Numbered from the stretch's first letter, positions 40,725-50,675 are shown. The stretch: DNA of 64,000 nucleotides from Paenibacillus sp. FSL R7-0204 (GCF_038002225.1 NZ_JBBOCA010000001.1:3720001-3784000), one strand, 5' to 3'. The notes: generated by a model from the letters alone, not told the origin. Translations and numbers: made by a program.

Positions 40725-41504
40725 TCAGCCCTTCCCTCGATACTCACTCGGCGTTTGGCCGGTGAACTTCTTGAACTGCCGCATGAAATGGACATCGTTC
40801 TCATAACCGCAACTCGCAGAGATCTGGCTGACAGTATAGGTGGTGTTCTTCAGTAAATAGGACGCATGCCCCACACGATTTAGGATGATGTCACTGACGG
40901 CCGGAACGCCGAAGATCTGCTTATAGATCTGCTGAAAATAGGACGGGCTCATGTTCATCCGCTCCGCCAGCTGCTTGACAGTATACCAGGTGGAGGGGGA
41001 GCTGAGCACTTCATTTCTCAGATTCAGGAATGAATTATAGTATTTGCTGACCAGCTGGCTGGCCTCCGCATAATGCCGCATATCGCTAAGCTTCATGAAC
41101 AGGCAGCGAAGAATGGAGTCGATAATTTCCTGACGGAAGCTGCCGTTCTGCAGATTCTCCCAGTGAAGCTCATTCACTTTTCTGGTGATATAGAGCGGGT
41201 CATGGGCCTTCATTAAGGTGTCCAGCGGCAGCTTCAAGCGTTCAAACCAAGCATCCGCCCCCTCCAGCTCAAAATGGAACCAGTCATGCACCAGCGGCAC
41301 CTCAGCGTCTCTGTAGAAGTAGTGGCTATTTCTGTTATAGATGATGTAAGTATTCGGTTCAGCATACACGCTCCGCGATTGAAGCCTCAGCTCCATCTTG
41401 CTCCGAAAGAATACGAAGACATAATCGCCGGAGCCCTCCGGGCGGTCGATTGTCATGCCCTCTGAGTGAATTACATTCGAACCGCACCGCTTCAAGGTAA
41501 TCAT
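40725..41504 (-). CDS. AraC-family transcriptional regulator
   Basis: 259 residues from ATG 41504, which follows AAAAAGGTGG by eight bases; an in-frame TTG at 41540 has no such site. The N-terminal part is a cupin-like sensor domain (FFRSKMELRLQSRSVYAEPN). The double helix-turn-helix is in residues 165-255 (LAERMNMSPSYFQQIYKQIF; YTVSQISASCGYENDVHFMR). It diverges from the GH2 glycosidase gene and most likely activates it in response to a sugar. Confidence 0.87.
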   Translation of the reverse strand: MITLKRCGSNVIHSEGMTIDRPEGSGDYVFVFFRSKMELRLQSRSVYAEPNTYIIYNRNSHYFYRDAEVPLVHDWFHFELEGADAWFERLKLPLDTLMKAHDPLYITRKVNELHWENLQNGSFRQEIIDSILRCLFMKLSDMRHYAEASQLVSKYYNSFLNLRNEVLSSPSTWYTVKQLAERMNMSPSYFQQIYKQIFGVPAVSDIILNRVGHASYLLKNTTYTVSQISASCGYENDVHFMRQFKKFTGQTPSEYRGKG

Positions 41505-41585
41505 ACACAATTCCACCTTTTTAGAGGATAGATCAGTCAATAGATAGGATAAATCATTTTCTTTCGCGAAACAAGGGAGTACTCT

Positions 41586-43430
41586 GTGATAGTGAATATG
41601 GAGAATACTTCAGTAATGAGAAAGAGGGTTAATTCTAATATGACTGGAACAACGACGAAAGCAGCTACGAAATTCTATACACTGGGCTACCCGAGACCCC
41701 AATTTGTCCGCAGCCAGTGGCTGGATTTGAACGGAGAATGGGACTTTAGCTTCGATGATGATCACACAGGCGTTGCGGCGCGCTGGATGGATCATTTTCC
41801 GGCCACACACACGATCAACGTTCCATTCACCTACGAGACAGCGGCCAGCGGCATTGGTGAAGAGACCTTTCACCCCAGGATCTGGTACCGCAAGCAACTC
41901 GTCCTGTCCCCGGCGGTAGAAGGGAAGCGGACGGTGCTGCATTTTGAAGGCGTGGATTATAAGGCGGTCTGCTGGGTGAACGGCGGCTATGCCGGAGAGC
42001 ATGAGGGGGCGTATGCGCGGTTCTCCTTCGATATTACCGATCTGCTCAGGCAGGATGGCGTGAATGAGATTGTGCTGATGGTGACCGACAGCGACAGCTG
42101 TCTCCAGCCCCGGGGCAAGCAGCGCTGGGCGGGCCGGAACCACGATTCGTTCTATGTGCAGACCACCGGTATCTGGAAAAGCGTCTGGCTGGAGCATGTC
42201 CACGCTACCCGGCTGGATTCCGTGAAAATGACACCCGACATTAACCGCCAAATGCTCCGGCTGGATTACCGTGTATACGGCCTAAGCGAGGCCCAGAATC
42301 TTCGGCTGGAGACCAAAATTACGTTTCAGGGCCAACGGGTAAATAAGCTTAGTCTGTCGGTGGACAGAGCATGGATGACCGTGGAGGTCAGCATGATGGA
42401 AGGCATTAACGGGCCTTGGCTGCAGAACCTGTGGTCACCGGGGAATCCGAACCTTTTTGACATCGAATTCGTGCTGTATGCGGGTGAACAGGAGATTGAC
42501 CGGGTAGGCTCGTATGTCGGTATGCGCAATATCTCAATTAAGGGCGGCCAGATCCTGCTGAACAATCTCCCGCTGTATCAAAGACTGATCCTGGATCAAG
42601 GTTACTGGACCGATAGCCATCTGACTCCGCCGTCAGAAGAAGCGCTGATTCAAGATATTGAAGCGATTATGGAGATGGGCTACAACGGTCTGCGCAAGCA
42701 TATGAAGGTGGAGGACGCCCGTTTCTTGTACTGGTGCGATGTCAAAGGGCTATTGGTCTGGTCAGAGATGGCGGCTGCCTATGAATATAACGACGAGACG
42801 CTGGAGCGGTTCACCAGGGAGTGGCTGGAGATCGTGCAGCAGCAGTATAATCATCCATGCATTATCACCTGGGTGCCTTTTAACGAATCCTGGGGAGTGC
42901 AGAATATCCTTCATGACGTCCGGCAGCAGACATTCACGGAAGGGATCTATTATTTGACCAAATCTATCGATCCCTATCGTCCGGTGATTACGAATGACGG
43001 CTGGGAACATACCGTGTCTGACATTCTGACGCTGCATGATTATGTGGAGCGGGGGGAAGCGCTATATGAAACCTACAAGGATAAAGACTCTATTACCGGC
43101 AGCAGCGGCACGTATAACGAATGGAAGTTTGCTTTTGCAGAAGGGTACAGCTATAAGGGGCAGCCGGTCATCATCAGCGAGTATGGGGGGATTGCCTTCC
43201 AGAGCGGGCACGGCTGGGGGTATGGTCATCAGGTGGATAGCGAGGAAGCTTTTCTGGAGCGGTTCGGCAGCTTAACCCGGGCGATTCAGGCCATTCCATT
43301 TATCTCCGGGTACTGTTATACGCAGGTTACAGACGTTCAGGATGAGGTTAACGGGTTAATGACTGCGGAGCGCGAGCCGAAGGTGCCAATGGAGAGAATC
43401 CGCGAGATTAACCTTAAGCGGGGGGTGTAA
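41586..43430 (+). CDS. Glycoside hydrolase family 2 enzyme (beta-galactosidase/glucuronidase type)
   Basis: 614 residues, with AAGGGAG seven bases before the GTG start. Domains in order: sugar-binding jelly roll (residues 35-195), immunoglobulin-like middle domain (200-310) and TIM barrel (315-614). The acid/base is Glu434 in FNESWG and the nucleophile is Glu532 in ISEYGG. No signal peptide, so it works on imported sugars in the cytoplasm. It is shorter than LacZ and lacks the fifth domain, closer to beta-glucuronidase or small GH2 enzymes. The divergent AraC gene probably controls it. Confidence 0.9.
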   Translation: MIVNMENTSVMRKRVNSNMTGTTTKAATKFYTLGYPRPQFVRSQWLDLNGEWDFSFDDDHTGVAARWMDHFPATHTINVPFTYETAASGIGEETFHPRIWYRKQLVLSPAVEGKRTVLHFEGVDYKAVCWVNGGYAGEHEGAYARFSFDITDLLRQDGVNEIVLMVTDSDSCLQPRGKQRWAGRNHDSFYVQTTGIWKSVWLEHVHATRLDSVKMTPDINRQMLRLDYRVYGLSEAQNLRLETKITFQGQRVNKLSLSVDRAWMTVEVSMMEGINGPWLQNLWSPGNPNLFDIEFVLYAGEQEIDRVGSYVGMRNISIKGGQILLNNLPLYQRLILDQGYWTDSHLTPPSEEALIQDIEAIMEMGYNGLRKHMKVEDARFLYWCDVKGLLVWSEMAAAYEYNDETLERFTREWLEIVQQQYNHPCIITWVPFNESWGVQNILHDVRQQTFTEGIYYLTKSIDPYRPVITNDGWEHTVSDILTLHDYVERGEALYETYKDKDSITGSSGTYNEWKFAFAEGYSYKGQPVIISEYGGIAFQSGHGWGYGHQVDSEEAFLERFGSLTRAIQAIPFISGYCYTQVTDVQDEVNGLMTAEREPKVPMERIREINLKRGV

Positions 43431-43455
43431 GCTCTTTCAAAAAGCACCGAAGGGG

Positions 43456-43484
43456 TTGACGAACGGAGAATATTACACTATCAT
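43456..43484 (+). promoter_or_regulatory. Promoter of the NlpC/P60 gene
   Basis: TTGACG (43456-43461) and TATCAT (43479-43484), separated by 17 bases, lie about 70 bases before the start codon. Confidence 0.6.
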
Positions 43485-43554
43485 TCATAATAGTTACAAA
43501 AAATTAATAACTGTCAGGCAGCATTAGCCGGCAAGAAAGGAGACTGAGTTCTTT

Positions 43555-44028
43555 TTGAAAAAAGGAATCGTGTGGCTACTGAGTATTGTACTATTGCTAT
43601 CGTTTGGATCTGAAAGAGCAGCTGCGGATGACAGCTCCAGGCTTGACCAAGAGGTTAATGATGTTATGGGAACTCCTTATAAATGGGGGGGTACCAAGGT
43701 ATCTGAAGGGTTTGACTGTTCCGGATTTTTAATATACATATTTGGCAAATTCAACTTAGATCTTCCGAGAACATCCAAGTCGCAGGCAAGTGCAGGCGAA
43801 TATGTAGCCAAGTCCGATTTACGTCCCGGAGATCTTGTCTTTTTCGAAACCGGGGGCAACGGCATCTCGCATGCAGGCATCTATGTGGGCGACAACAAAT
43901 TTGCACATTCCTCAAGCAATAAGGGCGTTACGATCACCAGCCTGTCATCAGGTTACTATAAGGAACGCTATGTTACTGCCAGAAGAACCATTTCTGAGAG
44001 CACGTATCAGAAGATGACTGGCAATTAA
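43555..44028 (+). CDS. Secreted NlpC/P60-family cell-wall hydrolase
   Basis: 157 residues from TTG with AAAGGAGA upstream. A signal peptide covers about residues 1-24 (KKGIVWLLSIVLLLSFGS then RAAA). The catalytic triad is visible: Cys55 in GFDCSGFL, His106 in SHAGIYVG and His118 in FAHSS. It cuts peptide bonds (D-Glu to the diamino acid) in peptidoglycan stems. It has no SH3 or LysM domain, so it is a single-domain enzyme. A strong terminator follows. Confidence 0.88.
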   Translation: MKKGIVWLLSIVLLLSFGSERAAADDSSRLDQEVNDVMGTPYKWGGTKVSEGFDCSGFLIYIFGKFNLDLPRTSKSQASAGEYVAKSDLRPGDLVFFETGGNGISHAGIYVGDNKFAHSSSNKGVTITSLSSGYYKERYVTARRTISESTYQKMTGN

Positions 44029-44054
44029 TTCGATCACTAATCTTATAATATAAC

Positions 44055-44100
44055 AAACGGCGACGTTGCCCTGGATCTACCGGGGCGGGTCGCCGTTTTT
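44055..44100 (+). terminator. Terminator after the NlpC/P60 gene
   Basis: AAACGGCGAC (44055-44064) pairs with GTCGCCGTTT (44089-44098), with inner GCCC/GGGC pairing, followed by a T run. It may also act on the convergent MerR gene. Confidence 0.85.
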
Positions 44101-44109
44101 AGTTGGGGG

Positions 44110-44940
44110 TTATGACTTGGCTGGCTCCTCGATATGCACCATCACCCGCACCAGATAGTCCTCAGGACGCTTCATAACGATCTCATCCAGAAGGAATTCC
44201 TCGTAAGCATCTCCTTTAATAACATAATGATTCTTGTCAATGTAATCAAAAATCTGCGGATAAATCTTCTCGGTATCCTCATAATCAGCCCGGGTGTAAG
44301 ACACAAGATAGTAGCCTTCCGGCATATATTCTTGTTCGTGATGCTGTGTAGTGATGAAGCTGAACATATAGGAGATCATATCCCCGTCCCGCCTCAGCAG
44401 GTCCTCCTTACATATGATGGCCCCGCCCGGATATCCGGCAGGTGCATTCTCCTTATGCAGACGTTCCTGGAAATCATCCCACAGCTCCTCGTTTAATTCC
44501 CGCCTGGATTCGTGAACACGGCAGCTGCGTAAGAGCGGCTTCCGTTCTTGGTGGACGACAACCATCCGGCTGGTATCCACATTCAGAGAATGCTCGATAT
44601 TCTCCGCGCGCTGGAGCATCATCTCCCTGGCCAGGTTGAGCTTCGCGATCTGCTGCTGAACTACCTCCTCCTGCTTCTGCAGAAGCGCAAGAGTGCTAAG
44701 AGGAGAACGGTGCTCCAGATACGCCCGGATGTCCTCCAGAGACATGCCCAGCTCCTTGACAATATTAATTACGCCAATCGTATCCAACTGGCTGCGGATG
44801 TAATACCGGTAGCCGTTGTCAGCTACGAAGGCAGGCTTGAATAGGCCGGTCTGATGATAGAAAATGAGCGTTTTGCGCGGAACACGGGACAGCCTGGAAA
44901 AGGCGCTAATGGACATCAAATCATTCTTAAGCTTAGCCAT
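44110..44940 (-). CDS. MerR-family regulator with GyrI-like effector domain
   Basis: 276 residues, site GAAGGAGATT before the ATG. The winged-helix domain covers residues 8-80 (SISAFSRLSRVPRKTLIFYH; DNGYRYYIRSQLDTIGVI), then a coiled coil (near 95-125) and a C-terminal GyrI-like domain that would bind a drug (residues 140-270). This is the BltR/BmrR layout. It diverges from a two-gene ABC exporter; the operator between them has the 19-bp spacer typical of MerR activation. Confidence 0.88.
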   Translation of the reverse strand: MAKLKNDLMSISAFSRLSRVPRKTLIFYHQTGLFKPAFVADNGYRYYIRSQLDTIGVINIVKELGMSLEDIRAYLEHRSPLSTLALLQKQEEVVQQQIAKLNLAREMMLQRAENIEHSLNVDTSRMVVVHQERKPLLRSCRVHESRRELNEELWDDFQERLHKENAPAGYPGGAIICKEDLLRRDGDMISYMFSFITTQHHEQEYMPEGYYLVSYTRADYEDTEKIYPQIFDYIDKNHYVIKGDAYEEFLLDEIVMKRPEDYLVRVMVHIEEPAKS

Positions 44941-44964
44941 CTTAATCTCCTTCGAAATAACGGG

Positions 44965-44995
44965 TTGACTGTATAGTTACTATACAGTTTATAAT
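44965..44995 (+). promoter_or_regulatory. MerR-type promoter of the ABC exporter operon
   Basis: TTGACT (44965-44970) and TATAAT (44990-44995) have a 19-base spacer, two more than optimal, which MerR proteins compensate by twisting the DNA. Inside lies the perfect 9-bp palindrome ACTGTATAG (44968-44976) and CTATACAGT (44980-44988) around TTA. Together these indicate drug-inducible control by the divergent MerR protein. Confidence 0.88.
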
Positions 44996-45049
44996 AACCT
45001 CTGTTCTTACCGTTAATCAACTTGTTCACAACAAAGAAGGAGAATGCTT

Positions 45050-46792
45050 ATGATCAGGAAGTTACTGCAAAGTGTGCGGGAGTATAAGAAGGATACATGG
45101 TTGACTCCTATATTTTTGCTTGGAGAGGTTGCCATGGAGGTGCTGATTCCCTTGCTCATGGCTGAATTGATTGATCAGGGTATTACCGGGGGACAGATGA
45201 ACCAGATCGTGAAGTATGGACTGATCCTGATCCTGTTCGCTCTGGTCTCCCTGGTATTCGGCGCACTTGCCGGTAAATACTCGGCCACCGCGATGTCTGG
45301 CTTCGGACGAAATCTGCGGGAAGACCTGTTCCGTCATGTGCAGCGGCTGTCTTTTTCCAATATGGATAAATTCTCGACCTCAGGAATTGTCACCCGGCTG
45401 ACCACGGATATCACGCATGTGCAGAATGCATTTCTTATGATTATTCGGATTGCGTTCCGCAGCCCGGTGATGATTATTTTTGCTACGATTATGACCTACA
45501 GAATCAGTCCTACCATCGCGGGGTGGTTTGTAATCGTTGTTCCTGTGCTTGCGGCAGGGATGATGCTCATTTTGAAGTTTGCCTTCCCGGTCTTTGAACG
45601 TGCCTTCGACAGCTACGACGCTCTGAACAAGGTTGTTCAGGAGAATGTCCGAGGAATCCGGGTGGTCAAATCCTATGTGCGGGAGGAGCATGAGATATCC
45701 AAGTTCCAGCAAGTGTCGCTGAGGATCTTTGCACAGATGGCTAAAGCGGAACGCATCCTGGCCTATGAGCTTCCGCTTATGCAGGTGATTCTGTATGGTG
45801 TGATGCTGATCATCTCCTGGGTAGGAGCCAAGCTGGTGGTGAGCGGCAATATGACAACCGGAGAACTGACCAGCGTGTTCGCCTACTCGATGCAAATTCT
45901 GATGAGTCTGATGACACTGGGGATCGTTGTCGTGATGGTGGCGATTGCCCGCGCTTCTGCCGGACGTATCCATGACCTGCTGGATGAACAGCCGGACATC
46001 ACAAGTCCGGGCGCTCCAGTCACTGAACTGCATACGGGAGAGGTGGAGTTCCGCGATGTGTCCTTCCGATACTCCAGCAAAGCCAAGAAAGATGCCCTAT
46101 CCGGCATTAACCTTCATATTCGCTCAGGACAGACGATTGGTATTATCGGCGGGTCGGGCAGTGCCAAGTCCACATTGGTGCAGCTCATTCCGCGTCTCTA
46201 TGATGTTAACGAAGGCGAGGTGCTCGTTAGCGGAACGAATGTGAAGGACTATGATCTGCATGTGCTGCGGAGTCAGGTCGCTATGGTGCTGCAGAAAAAT
46301 GTACTGTTCGGCGGCTCCATCAAGGACAATCTGCGCTGGGGGAATGAAGCAGCTACCGACGAAGAGCTGATCGACGCCTGCAAGGCCGCACAAGCCCATG
46401 AGTTCATCACGTCCTTCCCTGACGGATATGATACCCGGCTGGATCAAGGGGGGACGAATGTATCCGGCGGGCAGAAGCAGCGGTTATGTATTGCCAGAGC
46501 TTTACTGAAGAAGCCCAAAATCCTGATTCTGGATGATTCGACCAGTGCAGTGGATACACGTACAGATGCATTAATCCGGACCGTGTTCAAGGAGAGTATT
46601 CCGGATACGACCAAGATCATTATTGCCCAGCGGATCGCGTCTGTGGAAGATGCAGATCAGATTATTGTGCTGGATGACGGGGAGCAGGCGGATATCGGAA
46701 CGCATCAGGAGCTTTTGAGCCGGAGTACGATCTATCAGGAAGCTTACAACACACAGACGAAGGGAGAGGAAGCGCAGCATGAACAACATTAA
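45050..46792 (+). CDS. Heterodimeric ABC exporter, degenerate-site subunit (BmrC-like)
   Basis: 580 residues from ATG 45050; an ATG at 45044 lies too close to the AAGGAG site. Six membrane helices (to about residue 310) and a nucleotide-binding domain. Walker A is GGSGSAKST, signature VSGGQKQR, and Walker B reads ILDDST, with Asp496 where the catalytic Glu should be. That is the hallmark of the non-hydrolysing site in heterodimeric exporters such as BmrCD and TM287/288. The partner is the next gene (14-base overlap). Multidrug or lipid-linked export is likely. Confidence 0.9.
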   Translation: MIRKLLQSVREYKKDTWLTPIFLLGEVAMEVLIPLLMAELIDQGITGGQMNQIVKYGLILILFALVSLVFGALAGKYSATAMSGFGRNLREDLFRHVQRLSFSNMDKFSTSGIVTRLTTDITHVQNAFLMIIRIAFRSPVMIIFATIMTYRISPTIAGWFVIVVPVLAAGMMLILKFAFPVFERAFDSYDALNKVVQENVRGIRVVKSYVREEHEISKFQQVSLRIFAQMAKAERILAYELPLMQVILYGVMLIISWVGAKLVVSGNMTTGELTSVFAYSMQILMSLMTLGIVVVMVAIARASAGRIHDLLDEQPDITSPGAPVTELHTGEVEFRDVSFRYSSKAKKDALSGINLHIRSGQTIGIIGGSGSAKSTLVQLIPRLYDVNEGEVLVSGTNVKDYDLHVLRSQVAMVLQKNVLFGGSIKDNLRWGNEAATDEELIDACKAAQAHEFITSFPDGYDTRLDQGGTNVSGGQKQRLCIARALLKKPKILILDDSTSAVDTRTDALIRTVFKESIPDTTKIIIAQRIASVEDADQIIVLDDGEQADIGTHQELLSRSTIYQEAYNTQTKGEEAQHEQH

Positions 46793-48596
46793 TTATGGCA
46801 GAACGATTAAGCGGCTCCTGGCCTACTTCAAGCTCTTCAAGTTCAGAACCTCACTGGCCCTCCTGCTGGTGCTGGTAAGTTCTGCGGTATCTGTAGCTTC
46901 CGCTACGTTCCTGAGACTGCTCATCGATGACTTCATCACACCGCTGCTGGGCGATCAGCATCCGGTATTCGACGCCTTGTTCCAGGCACTAGCCATTCTA
47001 GCTGTCATTTATGCCGCCGGTGTCCTCAGCACATTTATCTCCAAGCGGCTGATGATTACAGTCTCACAGCTCATTATGAAAAGAATCCGTGACCATCTGT
47101 TTGCTCATATGCAGAAGCTGCCGATTAAGTACTTCGACCGCAAGGAGCACGGTGACATTATGAGTCACTACACAAATGACGTAGATACACTGAATATGAT
47201 GCTCACAGACGGATTGCCGCAATTGCTATCTACAGTTGTGACGGTCATAGTGGTGCTGGGCACGATGCTGTATCTGGATGTCCCGCTGACGATTGTAGTG
47301 GTATTAGGCGCATTGGTGATGCTATGGATTACCAAGAAGGTAGGGGGAAAAGCGACACACCACTTTTTCCAGCAGCAGGAATCTATCGGCGCACTGGACG
47401 GATATATCGAAGAAATGATTCACGGGCAAAAGGTAGTGCAGGTATTCGGCCGTGAAGAGCGATCCATCGAGCAGTTCGCACAGCTGAATCATGAACTATT
47501 CGAGAATTCCACAACAGCCAACAAGTACTCCAACATTCTGATGCCGGTGAATGCCAATCTGGCTACCTTAATCTATGTGCTGGTGGCAATAGCGGGTGGG
47601 GCCATGTCGATATCCGGCTGGAATGAAGGCTTGACGCTGGGAAGTATTGCGGCGTTCCTGAGTCTGTCCCGGAACTTTACGATGCCGATTGCTGAAATCT
47701 CCTCCCAGATCAATATGTTTGTGGTGGCGCTAGCGGGCGCACAGCGGATCTTCAACCTGATGGATGAACAACCGGAAGAGGACGAGGGACGTGTGACCCT
47801 GGAGCAAGATAAGCAGGGCTCAGGATGGGCATGGAGGCTGGAGGACGGCTCTACCGTAAGGCTTGCCGGGAAGGTGGAGTTCAAGGATGTGTGCTTCACA
47901 TATGACGGGAAGAAGCAGGTGCTGCAGGAGATTAGCTTATATGCGAAGCCTGGGCAGAAGCTTGCTTTTGTAGGCGCTACAGGTGCCGGAAAAACGACCG
48001 TGGCCAACCTGCTCAACCGTTTCTACGATATAACGCAAGGTGAGATCATCTATGACGGCATCAATATACAGCGTATCCGCAAAGCGGACCTGCGCCGCTC
48101 CCTTGGTATCGTTCTGCAAGACACCCATCTGTTCGCCGGCACGGTGGCCGATAATATCCGCTATGGACGGCTGGAAGCCACTGACGAGGAGGTTATGCAG
48201 GCCGCCAAGCTGTCTTATGCCTCGAGCTTCATCGAACGCTTGCCGGACGGATACCAGACTCAGCTGGACGGGAACGGGAATGGGCTGTCACAGGGCCAAA
48301 GCCAGCTGCTGGCGATTGCCAGGTCAGCTATTGCCAATCCGCCGGTGATGATTCTCGATGAAGCAACCTCATCCATCGATACCCGGACGGAAGCCCTGGT
48401 ACAGAAGGGGATGGATAATCTAATGGATCACAGAACCGTGTTCGTCATCGCCCACCGCCTGTCCACCGTAAGGAATTCCGATGCCATCATGGTGATGGAC
48501 AAGGGCCAGATCATGGAGCGCGGGGATCACGGGGAGTTGATCTTACGCAAAGGCATTTACTATCAGCTGTATACAGGAGCGTTTGAATGGGATTGA
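46779..48596 (+). CDS. Heterodimeric ABC exporter, catalytic subunit (BmrD-like)
   Basis: 605 residues. Six membrane helices, an extended insert before the NBD (DEQPEEDEGRVTLEQDKQGS, residues near 328-350, as in BmrD), Walker A GATGAGKTT, signature LSQGQSQ in place of LSGGQ, and Walker B MILDEAT with the normal catalytic Glu528. Together with the preceding subunit one canonical and one degenerate ATP site result. It is the last gene of the MerR-controlled operon. Confidence 0.9.
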   Translation: MNNINYGRTIKRLLAYFKLFKFRTSLALLLVLVSSAVSVASATFLRLLIDDFITPLLGDQHPVFDALFQALAILAVIYAAGVLSTFISKRLMITVSQLIMKRIRDHLFAHMQKLPIKYFDRKEHGDIMSHYTNDVDTLNMMLTDGLPQLLSTVVTVIVVLGTMLYLDVPLTIVVVLGALVMLWITKKVGGKATHHFFQQQESIGALDGYIEEMIHGQKVVQVFGREERSIEQFAQLNHELFENSTTANKYSNILMPVNANLATLIYVLVAIAGGAMSISGWNEGLTLGSIAAFLSLSRNFTMPIAEISSQINMFVVALAGAQRIFNLMDEQPEEDEGRVTLEQDKQGSGWAWRLEDGSTVRLAGKVEFKDVCFTYDGKKQVLQEISLYAKPGQKLAFVGATGAGKTTVANLLNRFYDITQGEIIYDGINIQRIRKADLRRSLGIVLQDTHLFAGTVADNIRYGRLEATDEEVMQAAKLSYASSFIERLPDGYQTQLDGNGNGLSQGQSQLLAIARSAIANPPVMILDEATSSIDTRTEALVQKGMDNLMDHRTVFVIAHRLSTVRNSDAIMVMDKGQIMERGDHGELILRKGIYYQLYTGAFEWD

Positions 48597-48601
48597 GTAC
48601 G

Positions 48602-49642
48602 TCAACCCAAGTTCAAAACCTTCACCAGCAGGAAGCCTAATCCGGACAGAAGGAGCGATCCGATCAAGCTGGCTCCGAAGGCCTTGAAGCCCATGCGTCT
48701 AAAAGCAGCCAAATCTACGTTCAGACCCAGGCCCGCCATAGCCATTGCAATGAGGAAGTACGCGGCAATTACAAGCTTATCCGTGATTGCTTCAGGGATG
48801 ATCTGCAGAGTATTGACGGTACTCATTAGCAGGAACCCCAAGATGAACCACGGAACCGGTACAGACCTCCATTTGGAGGGTCCAGTCACCGGGTTCGCCC
48901 GCCGCTCCTTGCGGTTGACCCAGATTCCGATGATTACAGCGATCGGTACCAGCATGGTGACACGCGTTAATTTGACGATGACTGCCAGATCAACCGCCTG
49001 CTTGCCGGCTGGCCCGGTTGCTGCAATGACATGAGCAATTTCGTGGAGCGTTGCGCCTGAGAAGATGCCGTAGCCCAGTGGAGTCAGGGTAAGGAAAGGG
49101 TAGAGAAGGGTATACGCCAGTGTGAAAAGGGTGCCCAAGATCGCAACGGTTGCCGCGCTGATCGCCGTCTCCTCGTCACTTGCTTTGAGCTGCGGGGCGA
49201 TGGCTACTACCGCTGCCGCTCCGCAGATCGCCGTGCCGCAGGCCGTCAGTAGCCCCAGTCTGGATTCTACCTTGAACAGTCTCGCCAGACCAAGTACCGT
49301 ACAGATCGTAAACCCGATACAAACCAAGGCGATTAGCACCACCTCGGGACCAGCCTGAAGGATATCCTTCAGGCTAAGTCTCATGCCCAGCAATATGATG
49401 CCATACCGCAAAAGCTTTTTTGAGGTAAAAGAGATTCCGTGTGTTACATAACTTGGAACGCCAAGCGTTGCTCTCCAGATCATTCCGAGCAGGATGGCTA
49501 TGACTAATTGACCCATAATGCATAAGAAGGGGAAGGCAGATACGTATTTGGCGAACAGGGCCAGCATCAGTGGCAAGGCGATACCGAGCGTAAAGCCAAG
49601 TTTTTTCTTTTCCTCCATGTGTACAGCTAAGTGTAGATTCAT
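48602..49642 (-). CDS. YeiH-family putative sulfate/anion exporter
   Basis: 346 residues from ATG 49642 (upstream GGACGTGA is a weak site; a TTG 15 bases earlier is possible). About ten membrane segments. The pattern YGIILLGMRLSLKDI, GTAICGAAAVVAIAPQLKA and HEIAHVIAATGPAG is that of the YeiH/YadS-like family (PF03601), often called a putative sulfate exporter without firm proof. The divergent LysR gene, like YeiE beside YeiH in E. coli, is the usual neighbour and likely regulator. Confidence 0.87.
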   Translation of the reverse strand: MNLHLAVHMEEKKKLGFTLGIALPLMLALFAKYVSAFPFLCIMGQLVIAILLGMIWRATLGVPSYVTHGISFTSKKLLRYGIILLGMRLSLKDILQAGPEVVLIALVCIGFTICTVLGLARLFKVESRLGLLTACGTAICGAAAVVAIAPQLKASDEETAISAATVAILGTLFTLAYTLLYPFLTLTPLGYGIFSGATLHEIAHVIAATGPAGKQAVDLAVIVKLTRVTMLVPIAVIIGIWVNRKERRANPVTGPSKWRSVPVPWFILGFLLMSTVNTLQIIPEAITDKLVIAAYFLIAMAMAGLGLNVDLAAFRRMGFKAFGASLIGSLLLSGLGFLLVKVLNLG

Positions 49643-49771
49643 CGAAGTCACGTCCAATAGGTTGAATTAAGTTCCTTTAAACACTATATTAAGTTATGAT
49701 TGATTAGGAAAATACGGATTTTAAATGTATATCATAATATTTTGTTATCTTAAAGGGGAGTGCGGTCGATC

Positions 49772-50662
49772 ATGCTTGAATCCTTGGTGGTCTATGTAAC
49801 GGCTGTGGAGCAGCGGAACTTCTCCAGGGCGGCAGAGCTTCTGCATCTGTCACAGCCTGGAGTCAGTCTGCAGATCCGTAATCTGGAGGAGGAACTCGGC
49901 GTAAAGCTGATGAACCGTTCGCCCAAATGGGTGAAGCTGACGGAAGCGGGGGAACTGTTCTATAGACGGGCGAAGGAAATGCTGAATCTCTATGAGTCCG
50001 TGAAGCTGGATCTGGCCAGGTTGCATGATACTGTCAGCGGAAGCTTACATATCGGGGCAAGCTTTACAATTGGCGAATATGTGTTGCCCCGGCTGTTCTC
50101 ATCCTTCGCCAAGCAATATCCTGAAGTGGACATGGGGATGACGATTGCCAATTCCACGGAGATTGTTGCGGCCTTACGGGAGAATAAGATTGAGCTGGGA
50201 CTGATCGAAGGAAGTATCGAGGCAGCAGATCTGCAGGTTGTTCATTTTATGAAAGACGAACTGATTATCGTCGCTGCTGAGAATCACCCGCTCTCACGAA
50301 CGGGCGCGGTGGAGGTGGGCGTACTCCAGGATCAGATATGGGTGCTGCGTGAGAGCGGTTCGGGGACACGTTCGTTCAGCAACCTTTTTTTGGAACAGGC
50401 TAGTCTAAGAATGAAGCGCTCCTATGAGATCAACAGCAGTCAGGGCGTGAAGGAGGCCGTAGCTGCCGGATTGGGGATTTCTATGCTCTCGAAGTGGGTG
50501 GTCCGCAGGGAGATCGAGACCGGTAAGCTCATAGAAATTCCTGTGCAAGGCCTGAGCCTTGAAAGAGACTTCTCGATTGTGCGGCTGACCGGTCATGTTC
50601 CCAGCAGAGCGAATGAGGTGTTCGTGGAGAGATTGGTGAAGCTGGATAGTGCATTGGCCTGA
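49772..50662 (+). CDS. LysR-family regulator (YeiE/CysL-like)
   Basis: 296 residues from ATG 49772 with AAAGGGGAG 12 bases upstream; the in-frame GTG at 49760 sits directly against that site. Winged helix at residues 1-60 (FSRAAELLHLSQPGVSLQIR), then the periplasmic-binding-protein-like effector domain. It diverges from the YeiH-type gene, the usual pairing. In other bacteria relatives sense sulfur or cysteine status; the effector here is inference. Confidence 0.88.
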   Translation: MLESLVVYVTAVEQRNFSRAAELLHLSQPGVSLQIRNLEEELGVKLMNRSPKWVKLTEAGELFYRRAKEMLNLYESVKLDLARLHDTVSGSLHIGASFTIGEYVLPRLFSSFAKQYPEVDMGMTIANSTEIVAALRENKIELGLIEGSIEAADLQVVHFMKDELIIVAAENHPLSRTGAVEVGVLQDQIWVLRESGSGTRSFSNLFLEQASLRMKRSYEINSSQGVKEAVAAGLGISMLSKWVVRREIETGKLIEIPVQGLSLERDFSIVRLTGHVPSRANEVFVERLVKLDSALA

Positions 50663-50675
50663 ATAAGTGACGAGG

